Shown: piece by piece, positions 1 through 10,684 of the stretch
How positions within the stretch are numbered: position 1 is the stretch's first letter
How the letters are laid out: each line of letters begins with the position of its first letter
Origin: Adineta steineri
Taxonomy: Eukaryota > Rotifera > Eurotatoria > Adinetida > Adinetidae
Length of the DNA stretch: 64,000 nucleotides
Reading direction: 5' to 3'
NCBI GenBank assembly: GCA_905250115.1
Contig: CAJNOI010000055.1
Location: 213,320-277,319, forward strand
Made by a program: the position numbers and the translations under genes
The notes under the pieces: model-generated
Seen by the model: only the letters and a program-made list of their open reading frames with translations
Told to the model about the DNA's origin: nothing
The model's database searches: none

Positions 1-473
1 ATAAAGTAACAGAAGAGTAAATTTGTTATGGTTAGATGAGGAAGTACGAAATATTATTGGAAACACCTGTGACACACTTTAGTTTAAGTAACTATTTATA
101 TATATGTATGCATGTATGAAGACCATTATCTGTGTCGTTTTCTTTAGTTATTTTGCTTGTTAGTAACTTTTCTCTTACATGTTTGTATTTTGACTTTTAT
201 TTATAGAATCATGTGTATAGACATCACTTTCAAATATTTTGTGTTCAGGTTTTTAAAATGAAACAAATCAATCAACTTATTTTATTATTCGTTACTGTAG
301 CTGTTAGTATAACAGATATAGATAATTAAAAAGTAATCAGAAGCTGTTTGATTCGTTTTTTCCTAATAGTTGGATTCTATCAAAGAAACAATTATCAACA
401 TTTATCTGTTCATTTATAGATAGTTATCTGTTGATTTTATACTTTCAACATTAAACTATCAAACGGTTAGGTA
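1..473. other. intergenic, nothing recognised
   Basis: AT-rich sequence with no sustained reading frame and no recognisable motif. It could be the far flank of a gene outside the window. Confidence 0.5.
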
Positions 474-930
474 TGCTCGATCTTGATGAATATATTGTAC
501 CACTACATCCCTACAAAACCATCGTTGATTATATACATGAAAAGTTTGGTTGACGAATTATAGGATCAATTAATTTATCGAGTTAATTCTTTTGCAATAA
601 AAACGCTAGTGCATATACTCCAGGAGAAAATGATACAAATCGTTTAATTATCGAACGATCTACTTTTAGTGCACGTCATCTATATAAACGTGGACGGGAA
701 AAGTATTTGAATCGACCACGTTTTGTTCAATATCTATCAATTCATCATCAAACAGTTGGATTTTCGAAAAAAATAACCATCAGAAAAGCACATGACACTT
801 GCTCATTATGTATTGACGAGTCGTCTACGTACAATGCAGGGATGTGATTTGAACGAAATCGTTGAAGACAGTGGTATTCGTTAATAAAGTGAAAGATACG
901 ATAGCAACTTTGATGAATAAGTATTCAAAT
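474..930 (+). pseudogene. decayed copy of an unidentified gene fragment (copy A)
   Basis: A readable but broken coding trace. It begins at an ATG (LDEYIVPLHPYKTIVDYIHE), hits a stop after about 25 codons, resumes in another frame with NDTNRLIIERSTFSARHLYK and NRPRFVQYLSIHHQTVGF, and shifts again to EKHMTLAHYVLTSRLRTM before a final stop. The last part matches the small open frame at 9687-9890 (NHITLAHYISMSQPRTMPGC), so the two are paralogous. Similarity continues downstream in non-coding DNA. The family was not recognised. The mixture of stops and frame changes argues for a dead copy. Introns could explain some of the frame changes, but no convincing splice sites were seen. Confidence 0.55.
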
Positions 931-2102
931 CGAACAATTCTATAAAAATATTTAAACATTTTTTATCAGTGAATATAGATTATTCGGTATTTTTATCTTT
1001 CACGTGAGAAAATCCAAAGAAGATCATTGAAACATGCTAGTATTATGTATATTCAAGTAAGATGTTTTAAATATCATATACTACATTTTAAAATGAATAT
1101 GTAAGATGATATCTTATTACGAATTCTCTTCAATTCTCTTACAAAAGCTTTTTTTGCAAGGATTCCAGTCATTTTTGGAAAATACATAAAATCAATAATA
1201 CTGGAATGTCTTCTTAACTTCCTAAAGCACTATATCTTTGATCATTTGTGAATTCTAATAAAGTTTCACGATGATTTACTAGTGAATATCAATGAATCTG
1301 TTGCGAGTATTTCGAAACTATTCACGTATAAATTTATTTTCTCTTTTAATGTAATATAGCATTCTAAAACGTCAAGATGTAAGCATTTATTCTTAATAAT
1401 GAATTTTATTCCTACTAGGAATCGACTAAAAAATACTGAGAGTACAAATTTGTAAAAAGTGATTATATACATCCAGATAGATATAGTGAGTTAATTAGTA
1501 AAAATTAATTTATATCATATAGTCTTACATGTATGAAATATCTTAGTCTAATGTAAGTGTTAATAAGCAACAGCATACAGAAAATTGAAGCATAGATTAA
1601 TTATCGTATTTAAAATACAGGATATGTTTTTCAACTATCCAATTTATATACCAATTAATTATGAAAAAATATATTATTTGTTGTTTTATAATTCATAAAT
1701 AAGAAGAAGAGCGTTGACATAATACAATTTTCAATAAATGTAATGAATCAAAAATTCAGTTACTTTCTTTGAAGCTGAAGAGAAGAAGTCGTAGAAATGT
1801 TTGTAAGCTGATTGATTTTTATTTGTATTAAATTTTTTCTTCTATACATGTGCTACTGTATTGCATAACCTACACTTTTTTTTTGAATATAATAAAGAAT
1901 TCATAAAGCAAAATTACTATGAAGTTAAACTATTTTGTATATGTTAATCATTAAATGTATGTGAGATTATTAACGTAATTTTTTACTAATTAATTCATAA
2001 TATCTGTCTGAGTACACATAGACATTTCCATTGATTTAACAATCATAATGATGCTATTATTTTATTTAGATTATTTTATTAAAATATTTCTCACGAAAGA
2101 AA
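931..2102. other. intergenic, with the downstream part of duplicated segment A
   Basis: Non-coding. Stretches at about 940-1070 and 1414-1445 (GGAATCGACTAAAAAATA) are also found downstream of the second copy, at 9900-10030 and 10318-10341, so the duplication extends past the coding trace. A pyrimidine-rich tract ending in AG near 2069, just before the next gene, could be a 5' UTR splice acceptor. Confidence 0.45.
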
Positions 2103-3065
2103 ATGTATAGAAATCAAACTTTAAAAGTAATTAGTTTGATTGTTATTATGGTTTTGTTTTTATATATGTTAAATATGTATTCACAAACTGTATACGATTT
2201 ACGATTATGGAAGAATAATAATTTATTTAATGATACTAAACAATGTCGTATTATTTTACATGAACGTGGTGGTCGACTTGGGAATCGTTTATTTATGTTT
2301 GCATCAGCTTATGGTTTATCACTTAGACATTCATGTCAATTGTATATAGATCGAAAAATTATCGATGAACTTCAAAAAGCATTCGAAGTTGATTCACCAA
2401 TTTGCTTATCAAAACCACAATTAAGTACTTTTACTTCCATTAAAAAAATATACAATCATTGTTCATATATTCCTAATCTTTTATATTCGAACAAAAGTTA
2501 TTCTCTGGAATTATCAGGATTTTGGCAAGTACATAAATATTTTATCGATCATATGGAACAAATAAGAGAGCAACTACGTTTTAAACAATCAATTCTAGAT
2601 CGTGTCAATAATTTTCTCGACAAAAATATCAATAAAAATATTTCAACTTCAGTAGGCATACATATTCGACGAGGAGATTTTCTACATGCTCGACGTGTTT
2701 CATCTGACAAATATATACTCAATGCAATGTCTCATTTTATTGCCAAATATCATTCAGTTATATTTGTTTTAGTTTCAGATGACAAAAAATATTGTCGAAA
2801 GATATTTGGTCAGAAGAAAAATGTTTTTGTGACACCTGATTCATTTAGTGTTGTTGATGATTTGGCTACATTGACTCTATGTGAACATATTATTCTTACT
2901 GCAGGAACATTTGGATGGTGGGGAGCTTTTCTTTTACATAATCGATTAGGTAATATATTAACTGATTCAAAATCGGATCATACTCCTATTGATGCTAATT
3001 GTCGAGCGGATGATTATTTTCCACCATGGTTTTCATTTTTAAATAATACAAATAAAAATGATTAA
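2103..3065 (+). CDS. GT11 alpha-1,2-fucosyltransferase-like protein
   Basis: Single-exon gene of 320 aa, predicted type II Golgi membrane enzyme transferring fucose from GDP-fucose to a galactoside in alpha-1,2 linkage. Residues about 9-27 form one hydrophobic membrane anchor after a short basic N-terminus. The catalytic domain begins near residue 48 with GGRLGNRLFMFASAYGL, the conserved GT11 opening. The GDP-fucose motif HIRRGDF is at 187-193, and the C-terminal family motif appears as AGTFGWWGAF from 267. DDYFPPWF near the end is also typical. Length fits FUT1/FUT2-like enzymes. The first ATG of the open frame is used. Another glycosyltransferase-like type II membrane protein follows about 1.1 kb downstream on the same strand. 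The acceptor sugar cannot be read from the sequence. Confidence 0.88.
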   Translation: MYRNQTLKVISLIVIMVLFLYMLNMYSQTVYDLRLWKNNNLFNDTKQCRIILHERGGRLGNRLFMFASAYGLSLRHSCQLYIDRKIIDELQKAFEVDSPICLSKPQLSTFTSIKKIYNHCSYIPNLLYSNKSYSLELSGFWQVHKYFIDHMEQIREQLRFKQSILDRVNNFLDKNINKNISTSVGIHIRRGDFLHARRVSSDKYILNAMSHFIAKYHSVIFVLVSDDKKYCRKIFGQKKNVFVTPDSFSVVDDLATLTLCEHIILTAGTFGWWGAFLLHNRLGNILTDSKSDHTPIDANCRADDYFPPWFSFLNNTNKND

Positions 3066-4149
3066 ACTGTTCTTTTTTTAAAAAATAAATGTATTATCTG
3101 TTTTAGATGACATTTCAAATAACTTATTATCAACAATTATGTATTTCTATATATATTATATATGTCATGCTTACTTTTCACTAGTGAATGTCTTTTCTTC
3201 TTCATCCTATATGTATAGATCTGTCATTAATACTGGTAAAATAGTCTCTCTCTTTCTCTGTATATACCGTTAGCAAGGATAAAAAATTAGTCATTTACAA
3301 CTTACTGTCGATCAACAATCTACGAAACACATCAGGTAAATTAATATATTTTACTTTATTATTTTCATATGACTTTACTTTGTAATAATACTTCGGTATG
3401 GAACGATTATCCGCTTGCAAAAAGCGTGGGTGTCAGGGTGTGGATGTGGGTGTCGATAAAAGATTGATCTGATCAAGTACGCACCCACACCCTATATATA
3501 TAGTCAATATTATTGTACGAAAAAAAATTCTTAGCAGTAAATATAATTCAGATCTCTGTTGAATGACAGATATTACCAATGTTTGAAGAGGAAGTTGTGC
3601 TTTCTGCGTTAAGCTTGTCTAATGAGATATTTTTCATCGTTTGTTAGATTTTTCTATTATCTAAAGCTCTTACTCACATTCATACGTAAGTTGATGAGTA
3701 ACTTCCGACAATCTTAGACTATCTTATGTGTATTTGTCTCTCTCACATAAGTCAGCTTCCTATCTCTATTGAATAACTTGTGGTAAGAGATGCTGTGATA
3801 GAATTTTTTATATGATTTTAGCAAAAGAAGAAAAAAAACATGTTAATAGTTGTTGCTTTGAAGAGAGTTAATTTTTCAGTAATTGAACGGGAACAATAAT
3901 AAAAGTGAAGAAAAAGAGAAAGATCTGTAGATTAAAGAGCAGAAAAACGTTAGCGGTAACCTAGTGTTATTTGCTCACGTTAATATCGTTCAAAAAAATT
4001 ATATCATAAATGAAATAGTTGAATGTTTCAAAAGAGCACCAGTGATTGCTAATCATTTTTCAATATAAGGGCAAAGCATAAATATGTACAGAAATTATTA
4101 TTATAAATAGTAATAAAAGTGTATATAATTGTTTTCTTTTCTAGACAAA
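3066..4149. other. intergenic/5' UTR with probable leader intron
   Basis: Besides a telomere-like island at 3426-3494, this stretch probably holds the leader of the next gene. The sequence CATCAG|GTAAATTAA near 3334 looks like a splice donor, and a pyrimidine tract ending in CTAG at 4144 lies six bases before the ATG at 4150. A 5' UTR intron of about 0.8 kb is therefore plausible. No transcript data are available. Confidence 0.4.
3426..3494. repeat. telomere-like inverted island 1
   Basis: A G-rich run of GGGTGT/GGATGTGGG units (3426-3454), about 26 bp of spacer, then a C-rich run GCACCCACACCC (3481-3492). The polarity is 5'-TGTGGG...CCCACA-3', so the strand can fold back on itself. Between two glycosyltransferase genes. 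Confidence 0.8.
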
Positions 4150-5193
4150 ATGTTAAGAAATATTAATACAATAATAGAACCTGCTCAAAGTATCCAAACA
4201 ACACTCTTCGTGACTCATAAAAGAATACTTATATTTATATGTATTGTATTAGTTATATCGATCTCCATAATGTACGGATTCCGTCATGATTCCAACAACT
4301 CAAACATTTTGTCTAAAACAGAAACAATCTTAGGTATTAGTGAAACCCTACATTTAAATCAATTTTCAAATGGTAGTGTGTCATTGGAAGGTGAAACAGA
4401 TTGCAATTTAGATAAAAAAATAAATTGTTATAAAGTAAATAAAAGTTTAGTTGTAACATTCTGGCGAGAAAGTTCGCGTGATAAATGGTTAGCAAAAAAT
4501 ATTTTAAAAGTATTTGATGAAAAACATTTCGTTCGTATTATTATGGTACATGACGATTCTAATTGGTCATCCTATCCTAATAAAGATCTATTCATATGGA
4601 TATATGTTAATGCTCAGAAAAGGTTTTGGTACATCAAACGTTTTCTGACACCTACCATACTGAGAGCATACAAGTATGTATGGATTATTGATGATGATGT
4701 AGAAGTATTATTTCAACCATTACAATATGAATGTGTTGCTACAAAATTAAATATCCATTTATCAGCTCCCGGACGATTAAATGGTGTTGTTTCTCATGAA
4801 ATTACTCGTACGGACAAAAATTTCGCTGGGAAAATCGGTCGATGGACGGATTTTGTCGAGATTGGTCCCATTGTAATTGGTAACTCGTTAACATGGGAAT
4901 GCATATGGAAGTTTTTGAGTCCTTTTGTTGGATTAGGTTACGGACTCGATCTTGTTTGGTGCAGACTAATAGCTCATAATTGTAAAATATCGAATGTAAC
5001 TATGCAAACAACATGCGCAATTTTTGATGTTTTTCAACACAATCACTTATCGAATTACATTGCATCTACAACAGCAGGAAAAAAGGAAGGGCCAGCATAT
5101 AATGAATATTATAATGATATTCGCACTAAGAAAGTTATTTTTGGTCCATTGGCAAACAACCTCACAGTCTATTTATCTTGTACGAAGAATTAA
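4150..5193 (+). CDS. DUF707-like type II membrane glycosyltransferase
   Basis: Predicted 347 aa protein. The open frame extends seven codons upstream, but these overlap a pyrimidine tract ending in TAG that looks like a splice acceptor, so the ATG at 4150 is preferred. One membrane segment lies near residues 26-42 (ILIFICIVLVISISIMYG). The luminal part contains LVVTFWRES, WLAKNILKVFDEKHF, then WIIDDDVEVLF from residue 178, a DxD-like acidic motif, followed by FVEIGPIVIG and GYGLDLVWCRL. This order matches the DUF707 family (PF05212), putative glycosyltransferases best known from plants and bacteria. Substrate unknown. No intron within the coding part. The neighbouring GT11-like gene suggests a small glycosylation pair, though co-regulation is not shown. 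Confidence 0.72.
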   Translation: MLRNINTIIEPAQSIQTTLFVTHKRILIFICIVLVISISIMYGFRHDSNNSNILSKTETILGISETLHLNQFSNGSVSLEGETDCNLDKKINCYKVNKSLVVTFWRESSRDKWLAKNILKVFDEKHFVRIIMVHDDSNWSSYPNKDLFIWIYVNAQKRFWYIKRFLTPTILRAYKYVWIIDDDVEVLFQPLQYECVATKLNIHLSAPGRLNGVVSHEITRTDKNFAGKIGRWTDFVEIGPIVIGNSLTWECIWKFLSPFVGLGYGLDLVWCRLIAHNCKISNVTMQTTCAIFDVFQHNHLSNYIASTTAGKKEGPAYNEYYNDIRTKKVIFGPLANNLTVYLSCTKN

Positions 5194-5856
5194 TGATGTT
5201 ATAATGAGATTACATAAAAACATAAAACGTTACTTATTTATTAACAATACGCATTTTCCTATATTTTTTAGTTTCGCAATTTTTCGAACTTGTTTTTAAA
5301 TGTTGTTTTGATTAGTCTAAAATTTCCTTTCTGAATCAATTGTATGTGACCTATGGTATCAACGGTTTTTTTGAGGGTGTGGATAAGGGTTGAACTAAAT
5401 GAGAGACACACTCACACACCAACCCTAGTTAGATAAAGAGAATACTGCTACCCACACCCACACGCACCTTCAACATCACATGTAGACTTTCACTCGAAAG
5501 CTAATTTAAACATCTTTTAAATTTCATATCTACTGTTTAGTGATCAACAAACATGTTGTCGAACTTGTGTAATTCATCAAATATTTCATCATACAAAAAA
5601 AAGCTTTTTGCAATTTGCGGATTCTCAAATAACAAACATCATTTAACAATGTTTTTCTCTGTGAAGACAAATAAAATCATTCTTTTTCGCGGACTATTTC
5701 GATGTCTGTTTTTCATAGCAACATCAATAAACAGTTAAAGAAAAGGACAACGTTTCGCAAAGAGGTAGACTCCGATAAAAACAATTGTTTTTAATCATTA
5801 CTTCACTAGTAAATTTCACACAGTAACTTCAATTCAAACTATTCACGTGGCAAATA
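5194..5856. other. intergenic region upstream of the ART-TPR gene
   Basis: Holds telomere-like island 2. A 61-codon open frame at 5553-5738 has no recognisable features and probably is leader or chance sequence. Confidence 0.45.
5373..5468. repeat. telomere-like inverted island 2
   Basis: GAGGGTGTGGATAAGGG arm, a mixed middle, then ACCCACACCCACACGCACC. The spacer GATAAAGAGAATACTG next to the C-rich arm recurs, reverse complemented, in island 3 at about 9150-9170, which shows common descent of the two islands. Confidence 0.8.
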
Positions 5857-8772
5857 ATGAACAAAGGAAAATCATCAACAGATGTATCTATAGTTTCAAA
5901 AGATGCAGAAGGCCGTCGACATATCAATATCCAACAGATGCAAAATGTTCTTCTAATCTGGTTAGACAGTAACATTGACGAAACAAATGATGATTGTCAA
6001 ATTAAAATCACAAAATTACGACGTACTGTTAACGGCATCAAGACATACAGAAATAGTGATCAATGCCTTCAATTCATTCAAACCATCGTCGATAACAAAG
6101 TATGTATGATTATATCTGGATCACTTGGACAACATTTTGTGCCTTATGTGCACAATTTGTCTCAAGTTGATTCGATTTTTATTTTTTGTGGCAATGAAAA
6201 ACATCATGAACAATGGACCAAAGATTGGCCCAAGATAAAGGGTGTCTTCACAGATATTACACCTATCTGTGAAGCACTTAAGGAAACTGCTCACCAATGT
6301 GAGCAGAATGCCATTCCCATGAGTTTTGTGGGGTCAAATAAAAAGTTGGATCAATTAGATCCTTCTTTTATGTACACCCAAATCATCAAGGAAATCTTAT
6401 TAACCATTACATTCAAACAAAACCATATCCAAGATTACATCGATTACTGTCGAGATGTATTTGCTGGTAATACAAAAGAAATCGAAAAAATTAAACAATT
6501 GGAACGTGAATATCATAACAAAACACCAATTTATTGGTATACCTGCCAAGTTTTCTTGTATCCCATGCTCAATCGTGCATTAAGATTGATAGATACTGAT
6601 ATCATCGCACGTATGGGCTTCTTTATCAGTGATTTACATCGACATATTGAACAACTGCATCAAGAACAATATGCTGGTACAACTACTGCTGGCACCTTCA
6701 CTGTTTACCGTGGCCAAGGTTTATCTACACAAAATTTCGAAGAAATCACGCAAAATAAAGGAGGTCTTGTTTCATTCAATAATTTCTTATCTACTAGTAA
6801 AAATCGTGAGGTCTCCTATGCTTTTGCTGAAAGCAGTCAGGCCAATTTGGATTTATTTGGAATACTTTTCGTTATGAAAGTAGATCCATCTCAATCAACA
6901 ACACCATTTGCTTCCATTACTGGTATTAGTGGCTTTCCAGGAGAAGAGGAAGTCTTGTTTTCGATGCATAGCGTTTTTCGTATACAAGATATTAAACAGC
7001 TGGATGGAAATAATCATTTATATGAAGTTAATTTGATACTTACTGCTGCAAACGATCCAGAATTAAACAAACTTACTGATTACATTCGACAACAGAGTTC
7101 TCCAGATGAAGAAGGATGGTACAGATTGGGTTTAGCACTATTAAAAATGAATCAATTTGACAAAGCTGAAGATATATATCACGTTTTACTAGATCAAAGA
7201 ACGGATGATAAAAATAAGGCAGCTATTTATCATCAACTTGGTTTGATCAAAACTGCGCAAGGACAATATCAAGAGGCCATTACATTCTATGAAAAATCGC
7301 TCACTATAAGGCAAACAACTCTTAGTCCCAATCATCCTGATTGGGCTTCTTCCTCCAACAGCATTGGTTTAGTGCATGCCAATATGAGTGATTATCCAAA
7401 AGCACTCTCATATTATGAAAAAGCTCTTGAAATTCAACAACAATCACTTGCTCCTAATCATCCTGATCTGGCTGAGTCCTGTAACAACATTGGTAATGCG
7501 CATAGTAAGATGGGTGATTATCCAGAAGCACTTTCATATCATCAGAAAGCTCTTGAAATTCAACAACAATCACTTCCTCCCAATCATCCTGAGTTGGCTT
7601 TTTCCTACAACAACATTGGTTTAGTACATGCTGAAATGGGTAATTATTCAAAAGCACTTTTATCTCATGAAAAATCACTTGAAATTCGACAAAAATCACT
7701 TGCTTCCAACCGCCCAAATTTGGCTACTTCCTACAACAACATCGGCTTAATGCATAACTACATGGGTAATTATCCGAAAGCACTTTCATCTCATGAAAAA
7801 GCTCTTGAAATCATACAACAATCACTTCCCCCCAATCATCCTGAGTTTGCTCATTCCTACAACGACATTGGTAATGTGCATCATAGCATGGGTAATTATT
7901 CGATAGCACTTTTATCTCATGAAAAAGCCCTTGAAATTCGGCAACAATCACTTACTCCTAACTATCCCGATTTGGCTCATTCCTACAACAATATTGGTAA
8001 CGCCCATCACAAGATGGGTAATTATCCAGAAGCACTATCATCTCATGAAAAAGCCCTTGAAATTCGACAACAATCACTTCCTTCCAATCATCCTGATATG
8101 GCCATGTCCTACAACAACATTGGTAATGTGTATTTCAGCATGGGCAATTATCCAAAAGCACTTTCTTATCATGAAAAAACTCTTGAAATCATACAACAAT
8201 CACTTCCTTCCAATCATCCTAAGTTGGCGTGTTCCTATAACAACATTGGTATAGCGCATGCCAAGATGGGTGATTATCCGAAAGCACTTTCTTATCATGA
8301 GAAAACTCTTGAAATTATACAACAATCACTTCCTTCCAATCATCCTGATTTGGCTAATTCCTACAATAACATTGGCGAAGTGCATGAGAGCATGAGTAAT
8401 TATCCAGAAGCACTTTCATATCATCAGAAAGCTCTTGGAATTCGACAACAATCACTTCCTCCCAGTCATCCCGACTTGGCTGAGTCTTACAACAACATCG
8501 GCTTAGTATATGCCAAAATGGGTAATTATCCTGAAGCGCACTCATTTCACGAAAAAGCCCTTGAAATTCGGCAACAATCACTTCCTCCCAATCATTCTGA
8601 TTTGGCTGAGTCCTGCAACAACATTGGTTTAGTGCATGCCAAAATGGGTAATTGCTCAAAAGCCCGTACATTTTATGAACATGCTATACAGATTGCTGAA
8701 CGATCATTACCTTCGAATCATCCTGATCTTCAAATGTATAGAAATAACCTCGAACGTATAAAAAACAAATAA
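5857..8772 (+). CDS. ADP-ribosyltransferase with kinesin-light-chain-type TPR array
   Basis: Single-exon gene, 971 aa. Residues 1 to about 200 form an N-terminal domain I do not recognise (LLIWLDSNIDE, IISGSLGQHFVPYVH, VDSIFIFCGNEKHHEQW). Residues about 225-415 carry an arginine-type mono-ADP-ribosyltransferase domain with the R-S-E signature: R285 in VYRGQ, S312-T-S in FLSTS, and E363-E-E365 (ExE) in GEEEVLF. From about 420 to the end are 13 TPR-like units. The last 11 are 42 residues each, of the kinesin light chain type, with recurrent YNNIG, YPKALSYHEKALEI and QQSLPPNHPDLA. The 126-bp DNA units are very alike. No signal peptide or membrane segment, so a cytosolic enzyme with a protein-binding platform is likely. 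The target is unknown. ART-TPR fusions of this type are abundant in bdelloid rotifers. Confidence 0.88.
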   Translation: MNKGKSSTDVSIVSKDAEGRRHINIQQMQNVLLIWLDSNIDETNDDCQIKITKLRRTVNGIKTYRNSDQCLQFIQTIVDNKVCMIISGSLGQHFVPYVHNLSQVDSIFIFCGNEKHHEQWTKDWPKIKGVFTDITPICEALKETAHQCEQNAIPMSFVGSNKKLDQLDPSFMYTQIIKEILLTITFKQNHIQDYIDYCRDVFAGNTKEIEKIKQLEREYHNKTPIYWYTCQVFLYPMLNRALRLIDTDIIARMGFFISDLHRHIEQLHQEQYAGTTTAGTFTVYRGQGLSTQNFEEITQNKGGLVSFNNFLSTSKNREVSYAFAESSQANLDLFGILFVMKVDPSQSTTPFASITGISGFPGEEEVLFSMHSVFRIQDIKQLDGNNHLYEVNLILTAANDPELNKLTDYIRQQSSPDEEGWYRLGLALLKMNQFDKAEDIYHVLLDQRTDDKNKAAIYHQLGLIKTAQGQYQEAITFYEKSLTIRQTTLSPNHPDWASSSNSIGLVHANMSDYPKALSYYEKALEIQQQSLAPNHPDLAESCNNIGNAHSKMGDYPEALSYHQKALEIQQQSLPPNHPELAFSYNNIGLVHAEMGNYSKALLSHEKSLEIRQKSLASNRPNLATSYNNIGLMHNYMGNYPKALSSHEKALEIIQQSLPPNHPEFAHSYNDIGNVHHSMGNYSIALLSHEKALEIRQQSLTPNYPDLAHSYNNIGNAHHKMGNYPEALSSHEKALEIRQQSLPSNHPDMAMSYNNIGNVYFSMGNYPKALSYHEKTLEIIQQSLPSNHPKLACSYNNIGIAHAKMGDYPKALSYHEKTLEIIQQSLPSNHPDLANSYNNIGEVHESMSNYPEALSYHQKALGIRQQSLPPSHPDLAESYNNIGLVYAKMGNYPEAHSFHEKALEIRQQSLPPNHSDLAESCNNIGLVHAKMGNCSKARTFYEHAIQIAERSLPSNHPDLQMYRNNLERIKNK
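7329..8750 (+). repeat. 126-bp tandem repeat array (TPR units)
   Basis: Eleven consecutive 126-bp units encode the 42-residue TPRs of the preceding gene. Units share long identical stretches such as the one encoding YNNIG and EIRQQSLP. The array is prone to unequal exchange and to assembly collapse. Confidence 0.85.
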
Positions 8773-9686
8773 TAAATTGTACTGCTAAGAATTTTATTTT
8801 GTGAAAACGAAAAAAGACTTTAAGCAAGAAAAGAATTGTTTTAAATGCGCGCACGTACAGAGAAACTCTAATTTTATTGAGACACAAATGGGTAGTTATA
8901 CCCACGGGTAAAATAAACACTGCATATAAAAAAACATGCATTGTAGAAAAAGAACTTTACGATATTTAGTTATCGTGTCTGAATAAGGTAGAGTTTCCCT
9001 CTCTCGAGTAAGAAAAAGAATAGCCACTCAACAGACTGTCTAAAGTAACGGTGAGAGAAAAGAAATGTATTTATGCAGTGTGGGTAGATGTGGGTGCAGA
9101 ATACATGAACACCCACACCCGTTCTCCAAAATTAGGGTGTGAGTGTGGGTGACAGTATTCTCTTTATCTAACTCCCTCATCCTGATATCTACATCCACAC
9201 CAGTGAAATGGTATCCATTCAAATTTATTGTTATATTTCAATTGTCTACAAAAATACAGTACTCTCTATTATTTTCTAGAGGGAAATTACATTATGTCAT
9301 ATTCCCTTTTTAATAAAATTTGTTTTCATTTTGACAAATCATTTTTATTAAAAATATTTTCAAAATCGATAAAAATAAAATTTATTAGTTTAATAGAAAC
9401 AATCTTTTCAACATTTGATTTGTTCGACAAAGTTCATTTCAATTCCATTGTTATTATTAAATTTTCTTAAATACTTCTTTTCTGTTTTTAATTTTGATGG
9501 ATTCTCAAATTTCATCAAATCGAAAAAAGGAAAACATTTGATTATTTTTATCAAATTAAAAATATTCAAATAGATCTTTATCAAAAGCAAAATCTTCTTT
9601 TTAAATAATTTTTTATTTTAATTCAATCCAAATCATAAAATACTTTCCTTTTCTCGCTTTTGTGAGATTCAATAAAAATTAAAACG
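8773..9686. other. intergenic
   Basis: Contains telomere-like island 3, then AT-rich DNA (9240-9680) with short frames of low complexity and no recognisable gene. Confidence 0.5.
9077..9201. repeat. telomere-like inverted island 3 (compound)
   Basis: Two islands in a row: GTGTGGGTAGATGTGGGTG ... ACACCCACACCC (9077-9120), then TTAGGGTGTGAGTGTGGGTG ... ACATCCACACC (9133-9201). The spacer after the second G-rich arm is the reverse complement of that in island 2. Confidence 0.8.
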
Positions 9687-9890
9687 ATGAAGAATGTAGC
9701 ACGAATAGTTGGACTTTCTAAAGAACAACCTTTAGAAAATCACATAACACTTGCTCATTATATATCGATGAGCCAACCACGTACAATGCCGGGATGTGGT
9801 TTTAACAAAACCGTTGAAGATACTAGTATTTGTGATCAATTTGCTGATAGGGTAAAAACTGCGATAACAGCTTTGGTAAACAAGCATTGA
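9687..9890 (+). pseudogene. unidentified gene fragment (copy B)
   Basis: Open frame of 67 aa beginning MKNVARIVGLSKEQPL and containing HITLAHYISMSQPRTMPGC. It is the better-preserved relative of the C-terminal part of copy A at about 785-885. It may be a terminal exon of a larger gene, a small gene, or a gene fragment. The upstream region recognised in copy A is not visible here. Family not recognised. Confidence 0.4.
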
Positions 9891-10584
9891 AATCGAACAA
9901 TTCTATAAAAAAAATATTTTAATATTCTTCGTCATTGAATATAGAGTATTTTATACTTCTATCTTTCACGTGAGAAATCGCAAGTAAGATCATTATAACA
10001 TTTTAGTGTTATCTATATCCGAGTAAGATGAATAATAAAATCAATGCAGGATACAAATTATTGTAATAAAAGTAAGACATTTTAAGTATCATAAGCTTAA
10101 TCCCGAGATATTTTAGAATGAATAAACTCCAGTTTTCTTGTTACAATTATTTTATTTCTTAATAATCAGATATAACATAGTTGATTGAAATGTTGTTTCA
10201 ACTTTCTAAGACGTTATAATTTTTATCATAGAAGCTCAAACCTTTTGAATTTTGAATTTATAAATTTCTTTTCAAGATATAAGAATTATTTCTTAGTAAT
10301 CAACTTTATTAGTAACAGGAATCGACTAAAAAATATTGAGATTAGCAAAGCGAATGCGAATTTTATTTCATATATCACATACAATGAAAACAGAGAATAT
10401 ATAACATCTAATTGTTCTACATTTTGTATAGATTTACAAATAAATAGTTATTATCTTTAAATATGAAGTACAAACTTTTAATAATTATTATAGTTAACCG
10501 AGAAGAAAAATATCTGAACAAAGATTATTACTAAAGAATCTTGTTAAGTGTATCAGATAGATGAATTTCAACTTTAAATCGTCA
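9891..10584. other. intergenic, downstream part of duplicated segment B
   Basis: Similar to 900-1450: shared stretches include AATCGAACAATTCTATAAAA and ATCTTTCACGTGAGAAA, and GGAATCGACTAAAAAATA at 10318-10335. No gene seen. Confidence 0.5.
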
Positions 10585-10684
10585 NNNNNNNNNNNNNNNN
10601 NNNNNNNNNNNNNNNNNNNNNNNNNNNNNNNNNNNNNNNNNNNNNNNNNNNNNNNNNNNNNNNNNNNNNNNNNNNNNNNNNNNN
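10585..10684. other. assembly gap (100 N)
   Basis: Exactly 100 N, a conventional scaffold placeholder, so true distance is unknown. The sequence just downstream is T-rich and low complexity, which may be why the assembly broke here. Confidence 0.98.

Noticed and set aside
7388..8671. Several open frames of 78-111 codons on both strands inside the TPR array
   Set aside because: They are other-frame readings of the 126-bp repeat; their own repetition follows the TPR period and their composition is not protein-like.
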